Of a stretch of DNA of 64,000 bases, positions 57,662 through 64,000 are shown piece by piece. Within the stretch, counting starts at the first letter, position 1. Every line of letters begins with the position of its first letter. The notes beneath the pieces are model-generated. The model did no database searches. It was not told the DNA's origin and worked only from the letters and a program-made list of their open reading frames with translations. Source of the DNA: Anseranas semipalmata (lineage: Eukaryota; Chordata; Aves; Anseriformes; Anseranatidae); NCBI GenBank assembly GCA_013399115.1, contig VXAA01004204.1:190933-254932 (forward strand), in the 5' to 3' direction. Made by a program: the position numbers and the translations under genes.

Positions 57662-59918
57662 ACCAGGAGACTGAGTTTCCTTATGTGTCTCGTTGCATGT
57701 CTGCCTGAATACTAATGCTGGCAGAAGGGAAGGGGCAGCAAAGGTATGAGCAGCCAAGAGAACAAGGGTGGGACCACAGTTTTTTTTCTTTTTTTTGGCA
57801 TCAGCCCACAAAAAACTACAACCTGCTCATTTAAAATAGTTATGAGACTGAAGATATAGCTTTAGGATAGTACTAAGGAGAAGTAACCACAAGCTGCTGC
57901 TAAAAGAGGCAGTCCTGCTTCACTGCTTATTTGTGCCGTGCTGTGCACTCAGCTGCCTCCCTTACCCCAGTGCTCAGCTGAGCCCACCGCAGACCTGTTC
58001 AGGCATCTCACTCAGCAAAGACATAACACCCGCAAGAAAATGAACGGTCTTTTGCTTTTATTTCCAGCGCACTATGGGTGCAGGGCAAAGCAGGAAATAT
58101 GGACACGCAGCAGAGAGGACACATGGTTTAGTTTTGGACAGCAGAAGGCTGTGAGTGATTTAGATGTAGAGATGGGGGCTAGCTCTGTGGATCTGAGCAG
58201 CAAGAACTGGAATTTGGGTATCCTACTTGCTGTTAAAGAACCTAGCTGTCGAACCATTGGCTAATTTGAAGAAGGAGTTGGTACGTAGGTGACAACTAGA
58301 AAAAAAAAAATACTGTTCAGTTTTAACTGGGCTATATTTTTGATAAAGATTATATCCGTTATATAAAATGTCATTGTTAAGTAGTTATGGTGTTTTATTA
58401 TTCATACCCTTCCTTCTTGATACATAGCTTCCTTTTATGGACTTGCATTTGTGCAAGCTACACATATAGGACTTAGAAGATGCTCATACATATTATTTCA
58501 ATATACACTCTAGTCACAGGTTGATTTATATTCCTAAAAGTTTTGTAAATATCCCTTTATCTACTACTGTTACAATGGAAAAGATATTAGATCTATAGTT
58601 CATGGTGGATCTGAGCAATTTGGCTATTTTTATTGCTTGTAAACATGAAAACGTCAGGGACTTCTTCATATTAGTGTTGCCTTAGAATTCCTTTGCACAA
58701 ACTTCTTGTTTTGACTTGTTTTGTACAGTAGAGGCTTTTTGCTGCACATGTGGTCTTCAGCATGTTGTGTAAGGTTTTCTCTTTGGAGATTATTAGCACC
58801 TTTTTACATTCCGTCTATGTTAACTGAACAAACAGATGGACAATTTTGCCCATTTTAATTGTCTTTAATTTAGCCTAAGTTTGGTTGCTGGCCAGGTATT
58901 CATCACCTGTGGATCAGACTTGGCAGGCCTTTTGTTACTCAGCCTGATATATTGTTCCTTTTGAAAGGCCACCCCAAAGTGCAGCTGAAAAGAAAATAAA
59001 GCACACTACTGGATCTCAAATAACAAAGAACTGCTGAACACATAATTTCTCTTGTTTTGGTCCTTTTAAGATTATTATGCAGTGCTTGTATTGGCACAGC
59101 TGCCAAAGACTAGGACATAAACAATTAGCTGGAAATCACCTTTATTTTTTTTTTCTTTCCTTCCCTGCATGCAGGAAGGTCAGCACAGAACATCCAGTTC
59201 TGTTAGGATGGACCTCTGCTTTGCTTATTGTTCTTCATTTTCTTAAATGACAGTAATTACTATGTTTTAGGGTAGTAACAGTTGTATGGGACAAAAACAT
59301 TGATGTAATACAAAAAATCAGCTTGTACTATTAACTGTAAAGTGCACTGGATTAGGTCCAACTCCACTGTTTCTTACACCACACTGATTTCATTGGGCTG
59401 AAATTTCCTGACTCATTTACGATCACTGAAGCTGAGTGAGACATCTCCTATTTTCCGGTACCATTGTCCCTGTTCATTGTAGGGCAGTTGTCGGTATGTC
59501 TGGAAGAGATGTTTAGGAAACAGGGACAACCTAACAGAGTGTTCACTCATCTAAATCACTGCTACACTGGCTGATATGACCGCTTTGTGTCATCAGAAGA
59601 GCACTTGATGCTAGACTGAATCTCAGTGGTCCTGTCACACTTCTGTTAGATCACTTGGTCTGGGTGAGATAGGGTAAATTGATTGAAATGAAGAAGGGGT
59701 CTGGCCTTAACACTGAAAAGGGAATTAGTTATTGTTATCTATTTGAACAATGAGGTAATCATGATATGGTCTCCACGATATGCAGCCAGTCATGGGAGAA
59801 TTAATGCCCAGAAGCCCTGAGGTCACTAAAGAGAATAAGTCTTTTAGGTATTTTATTAATTTTATTTACCTGAAATGCTTCTCATATAGGAACAGTTTAA
59901 ACAAGTAAAGGATACTCA
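57662..59918. other. Noncoding DNA, nothing recognised
   Basis: AT-rich sequence; a 108-codon frame at 57938-58264 has no recognised domain. No element boundary or exon is identified. Confidence 0.55.
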
Positions 59919-60444
59919 AGGCTGCACCTCGAGTCCTGTGTTCAGTTTTGGGACCCTCACTCCAGGAAGGACATTGAGGTGCTGGAGCATGTCCAAAGAA
60001 GGGCAATGAAGCTGGTGAGGGGTCTGGTGAACAAGTCTTACGAGGAGCCGCTGAGGGAGCTGGGGTTGTTTAGCCTGGAGAAGAGGAGGCTCGGGGGTGA
60101 CCTTATTGCTCTCTACAGGTACCTTAAAGGAGGCTGTAGCGAGGTGGGGATTGGTCTCTTCTCCCACATGCCAGGTGATAGGACGAGGGGGAATGGGCTA
60201 AAGTTGCACTAGGGGGGGTTTAGGTTTGATATTAGGAAAAACTTCTTTACTGAAAGGGTTGTGAGGCATTGGAATAGACTGCCCAGGGAAGTGGTTGAGT
60301 CACCATCCCTGGAGGTATTCAAAAGACGTTTGGATGTAGAGCTTAGTGGTATGGTTTAGTGGAGGACTTGGTAGTGTTAGGTCATAGGTTGGACTAGGTG
60401 ATCTTGGAGGTCTTTTCCAACCTAAATAATTCTGTGATTCTGTA
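59919..60444 (+). mobile_element. CR1 LINE, 5'-truncated copy 3
   Basis: Plus-strand CR1 starting within the ORF2 C-terminal region and ending in ATTCTGTG ATTCTGTA at 60429-60444. Its 3' segment (GTGTTAGGTCATAGGTTGG near 60378-60396, then GATCTTGGAGGTCTTTTCC) differs from copies 1 and 2 and resembles a CR1 subfamily widespread in neognath birds. It is about 530 bases long with no target-site duplication seen. Confidence 0.95.
59922..60340 (+). pseudogene. CR1 ORF2 C-terminal remnant with nonsense codon
   Basis: From 59922 the frame reads [20 protein letters not shown], then [39 protein letters not shown] and [11 protein letters not shown], all standard CR1 ORF2 C-terminal landmarks. A TAG at 60210-60212 replaces a sense codon. 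After it the same frame continues as [20 protein letters not shown] and [20 protein letters not shown]. The reverse transcriptase core and endonuclease lie outside the truncated copy. It is a dead fragment. Confidence 0.92.
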
Positions 60445-61114
60445 ATACTCTATTTTTTCTCTAGTATTCCTTGCTTATAACATATAATAATAATAAAAAA
60501 AAAAAGTACAAAAGAAAAGTCCCTCTGAATTTAACTCATACCTACCATAGTGATGGTATGAATGTCACAAAATGATCTTTTACCTTTTTTTTTTTTTTTT
60601 TTTTTGGGTGGGTACGGAATATTTTGGGGGCATAAGCCATGTCTCAGGAAAGCAAGATGTCCCATATAGCTGTTCTAGCCAACACTTTTTGGACTTCCCG
60701 CAGGCAGTGTTGAACAAATCTTCCATCCAGGAACAGGTTTTATAGGGCAGCTTTTATATCAGCCAGTATGCTGCACCTCAGTAATTTTGGTTGTTGTATC
60801 CCATTCCTTTACCAAGTGGGCCTCACCTGGAAAAATTGATTATGCTCCTCAGCTCACTGAGCCAAACCCTTTTTACCCATCATTAGACCTTTACTTTGCC
60901 CCCACTAGTTCAGGGATCACAACCCCTATTTTATTACACTCTCATGACCCATCATACCTTGTTGGAGCCTGCCTTTCCCTGGACTGGCAGAAGCACTGCC
61001 ATTGCCTGCCCAGCTTGGGGGTGGCTCGCTCCTCTTTTCTTTGGCTCGTTCTGACAGCAGGTTAATAAAGCTTTTTAATCATCTCCATAACAGGCTCCCC
61101 AGCACTCTGTGTTC
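60445..61114. other. Noncoding DNA with poly(T) tract
   Basis: An A12 run follows TAATAA units (60494-60505), and T21 occurs at 60585-60605. A 92-codon plus frame (60787-61065) is unrecognised. No exon is called. Confidence 0.6.
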
Positions 61115-61440
61115 CTAGAATCCCACTGAAGTTGGAGTGGACCTCTTGAAGCCCAACCTTTCCCTTAAAGAAGGATTATTGCCACCACTAGGTCCAGTCA
61201 GTTGTGGCTGTCTGAATTTTGAAAACTGCTGAGGATGGAGATTTCATAGTCCCTCTGGGTAACCTGCCCAGTGCTGAATGACCCTCTTAGGAAATAAATA
61301 TCTTCCTAGAACTCAATGCTCAGCTTGTGGCTCTTGTCCCTGTTTAGGTTGTTTAGTGCAACCCACAAAATTTTGACTTTGTCGTCATCCGTAACTGCCC
61401 TTCAAGCACTTGTAGAAGCTGAATATGGAGCCATTGATAA
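61115..61440 (-). mobile_element. Old degenerate CR1 LINE, copy 4
   Basis: Reading the plus strand as the reverse complement of a CR1 3' region, the landmarks occur in order: AGAATCCCACTGAAGTTGGA, then CTTGAAGCCCAACC, CTGAGGATGGAGATTTCA, CTCTGGGTAACCTGCCCAGTG, AATATCTTCCTAGAACTCAA, GCTCTTGTCC, and CCCTTCAAGCACTTGTAGAA. Many substitutions and indels have removed any frame. It resembles the older CR1 types with a 'gaatatctccaaggatggag' segment rather than the young copies at 20-22 kb. Boundaries are approximate. Confidence 0.75.
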
Positions 61441-62844
61441 TGGTTCTTTATGGAGCATGCAAAAGTGTAGCTAACCTCATCTATAAGATTTCTGTATTTC
61501 AGCTGGGATGGGCTCTTACCCAGACTATTGAGAATCACTTTTTTTCCAAGGTGGCTTGTCTGTGTAGCACAAAAAATACTTAACAATCTCCACTTTCTCT
61601 AGATGGCTTGCAGCCAAGCAATGACCTTGGACCATTCAAGACTTGTCTTTGCTATGGAAAACAAAGATTTCTGGCTCTGAGAACTTTAGTCAGGAATCCT
61701 TAGGGATAAAAATATTTGACAAATATGGTTTCTTCAACAGAAAGAACCTGGGACAGGTACAACTATTTTGTCAAAACTAGTTTTTACAGGTATAGATTCT
61801 TTCCCAGGCAAGAAGTCTTGAAAAGGCAGGATTAGCCACCACACAAAGCAGCCTGAGCCAGGATATGGGTTTCTGGTATTAGCTGCATTCACACTGAGAT
61901 GTTTTCTTGGAGTTTTACAACATCACTGGCAAAGTGGTTCTACAATAGTCCCGGTCTCAAGATTTGCAAACCCTTTCTTTCACTGACTTGTGCATTTACT
62001 CTCACCAAGAAGTGGTCAGTTTTTGAAAGGGCACACCTTGCTTCGCCGTAGTTCCTCTTGGGGTCAATGAGTTGGATGATCAGGGAAAGCAAGGTGCTTT
62101 CAGTGCTGTCTTGAAGCTCTTCCATTACAGAAGCACCAATACATGGTAACTATCATAAAAGACCATTGTAACTTAAAAAGCTCCTCTGATTAGTGAATCT
62201 TTTCTCCATTTATCCTGGAAGATGGGATTAGCCACAATGGAAGAGAGAGCCTGAAATGGGTCAGTTATTTACAGTGCATTCAGCTTTCTTTTGTGCCTGA
62301 AAAGCTTTTTATTTAGTTTTTATATGCTTAAAATAAAAGACAGAGGAAGCTGCCAGGGGAAAGAGCCCAGGATTTTAGGTAACTGCTTTTAGCAACATGA
62401 AATAGTTTTGAAGCAAGGCTACAAGGTATTTAAGTCTTGCTGGAACAAACCCAATTTTAAAAGACATTTCTAAGCTCTTTAATAGTCTACTCTTTCCCCA
62501 GATTCCTGTTTTCACACCTCCTTATTGACATAAGGATATGGCTGGGGTCAGTAGCAATTTGGGAAAGAAAGCAGAACAAATTTCCTGATTGTCATGTGAT
62601 AGTACATCTGTCGTTTCAATTTAAGCCAGCATCTGAAGCTACTGCATTCGTAGACGTTTGGCCAGATTCCTGTACTGACTAGGACTGAATGTGTTTGAGA
62701 AAAAAAATAAATCATTATAGAGTTATCTGCTTCTAGGGAACCATGTGTTGTAACATTGTTCACTTTGGTATAACCCCAGCAGGGAAACTGAGATTAGAAT
62801 CAGGCTTTCCATATTAAAAATCAAGTGAATCCAACTAAGGACAT
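61441..62844. other. Noncoding DNA, nothing recognised
   Basis: No exon, RNA gene or repeat family is recognised. Confidence 0.6.
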
Positions 62845-62870
62845 GAAATATAACATAGAAATATAACATA
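62845..62870. repeat. Perfect tandem duplication, 13 bp x 2
   Basis: GAAATATAACATA is present twice in direct tandem. Confidence 0.9.
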
Positions 62871-62942
62871 GACATGGCAGAATATTCTGCCCAAATAACC
62901 AGTGTGGGATTATTTATCAATTCCAAAGAATTTGGTTCAATA

Positions 62943-62983
62943 GTTTTTTTTTTGGTTTGTTTGTTTGCTTGTTTGTTTGTTTT
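62943..62983. repeat. (GTTT)n simple repeat
   Basis: A T10 run followed by about seven GTTT units with one GCTT variant. A simple repeat with no adjoining element body. Confidence 0.92.
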
Positions 62984-64000
62984 TGATTAAGCCAAGAAAT
63001 AATAAAGCATAATAAGTGAAGTAGTTCAGAATAAGTTGCAATGTTGCAAAGTATCCTGAAGAGGTTAGTGCTCCAGTTTATTAGATTTACCTGTAAGAAT
63101 TAGGCCCAGTAGCCCTTTTAGAGCTACTGGCCAGGTCAGAGACGTAGCATTGCTTGTGCTGATTAATACAACGTCAACATTATTCCAGGCAATCCTTAAA
63201 TGGCGCAACTGTCTGAATTTTAAATGTCAGATGATAAAAATGGCAAAATCTGATAATGGAACATTTCTAAAGGTACAAAATGGTACATGAAAGAAGCTGT
63301 CATGTCAGAAGGTGTTAAATCATAGAGCAGTCCACTGCCGTCTTTCACTGTGACATCCTTTCAGTTTAATCTTCATTTAAGTAATTTTTTTTTTTTTCCC
63401 CCCACAGTGTATACTTATACTGCAGCTAGAATAGGCTCGTGTAAATCTGACAGTTTTGGTAGGGCTCTGTGCAGGTGCAGCTTGTTGTTGTGTGTTGCAG
63501 TGAGTGGCAGAGATCACAGGGGTTTATCCTTTTCACTGATCACCATGTTATCTCCTTACTGTGCATTTTGTATTCGTTTATTTTATCATATTTGAAGTCA
63601 TTTTATAAGTTATCAGGATAAGCAGCATAGCCAAAGAGATTTTCAGTTAATTCAGTGAGTTTTTTTCTGTGTGCTGTTAGTGCTGAATACTTTCTGTATT
63701 TTGCATTGTCTTCTATACAGGGATAAGCATGGCCTTACTTGTAGATTTTTGAGTTTTGTATTTTTTTTTTAATGGGAAAGCAATAATCAATAATCTTCAT
63801 TATCATTGATGCCACATATTAAAAATTCTTGAGATAGTTGCCAAAAGATGAAGCTGTCTTGTTTCTTTCCTTTTTTTTCTTAGTTTCAGAGTTGTTATTT
63901 GCATTTTAGTTTCTGAGCTTTTAATAGATCAAATCCTTAGTCTTTTTTCTGCAGTCAAGTAACTAAGTTTGTATCTCTTTAAAACAAAAGAAAAACTAAG
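62984..64000. other. Noncoding DNA, nothing recognised
   Basis: AT-rich, with T13 (63385-63397) leading into CCCCCCACAG at about 63398-63407, an acceptor-like end whose downstream frame (to 63595) encodes no recognised protein. Several T runs follow. The window ends in unique sequence. Confidence 0.55.

Noticed and set aside
1..64000. Excess of poly(T) over poly(A) runs of 10 or more on the plus strand (about 28 versus 19 by eye), possibly hinting at transcription direction.
   Set aside because: The difference is small and could be chance; it cannot fix the strand of a surrounding gene.

Overview
The window looks like noncoding DNA from a bird nuclear genome. The evidence is three clear CR1 LINE retrotransposon copies ending in tandem ATTCTGTG/ATTCTATG-type octamers, two or three much older CR1 remnants, an AT-rich background with many poly(A)/poly(T) tracts, sparse CpG, short microsatellites and assembly gaps (N runs). 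There are no operons, ribosome binding sites, tRNA or rRNA genes, CRISPR arrays or phage-like genes. A neognath bird is the safest reading; the species cannot be fixed. No host protein-coding exon can be called with confidence, so this is intergenic DNA or the interior of very large introns.

Layout. 1-2.2 kb: plain AT-rich DNA. 2.44-2.9 kb: a GC-richer, CpG-bearing block with an NF-E2/MARE-like site, a TATA-like box, five GATA motifs and a POU-dimer-like palindrome; this is the best candidate regulatory module. 2.9-13.2 kb: unremarkable DNA with two small gaps/Ns, short tandem duplications and a TG microsatellite. 13.25-14.4 kb: a second CpG-enriched block preceded by two AP-1 sites. 15.1 kb: a minus-strand AATAAA/A-tract that resembles an mRNA 3' end. 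16.9-17.5 kb: a probable ancient CR1. 18.0-18.3 kb: a 349-base gap. 20.17-22.5 kb: two CR1 copies placed head to head. 22.5-59.9 kb: a long stretch with low-complexity tracts, small tandem duplications, one weak phase-compatible exon pair (26.6-27.1 kb), a few overlapping open frames (30.8, 34.5 and 43.3 kb) and a third GC-richer block (42.4-43.6 kb). 59.9-60.44 kb: a third CR1 of another subfamily. 61.1-61.4 kb: an old degenerate CR1. 61.4-64 kb: plain DNA.

The only recognisable protein-coding material is CR1 ORF2, the endonuclease/reverse transcriptase polyprotein of the LINE. One copy (20.2-20.9 kb) keeps an uninterrupted C-terminal frame up to its natural stop but lacks the catalytic core. 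The second (21.4-22.5 kb) keeps reverse transcriptase motifs but is frameshifted. The third is short and has a nonsense codon. None can be autonomous. No new defence, biosynthetic or mobile system is visible. The most useful leads are the putative GATA/NF-E2 module, the CR1 inverted pair and the CpG-enriched kilobase at 13.3-14.4 kb.
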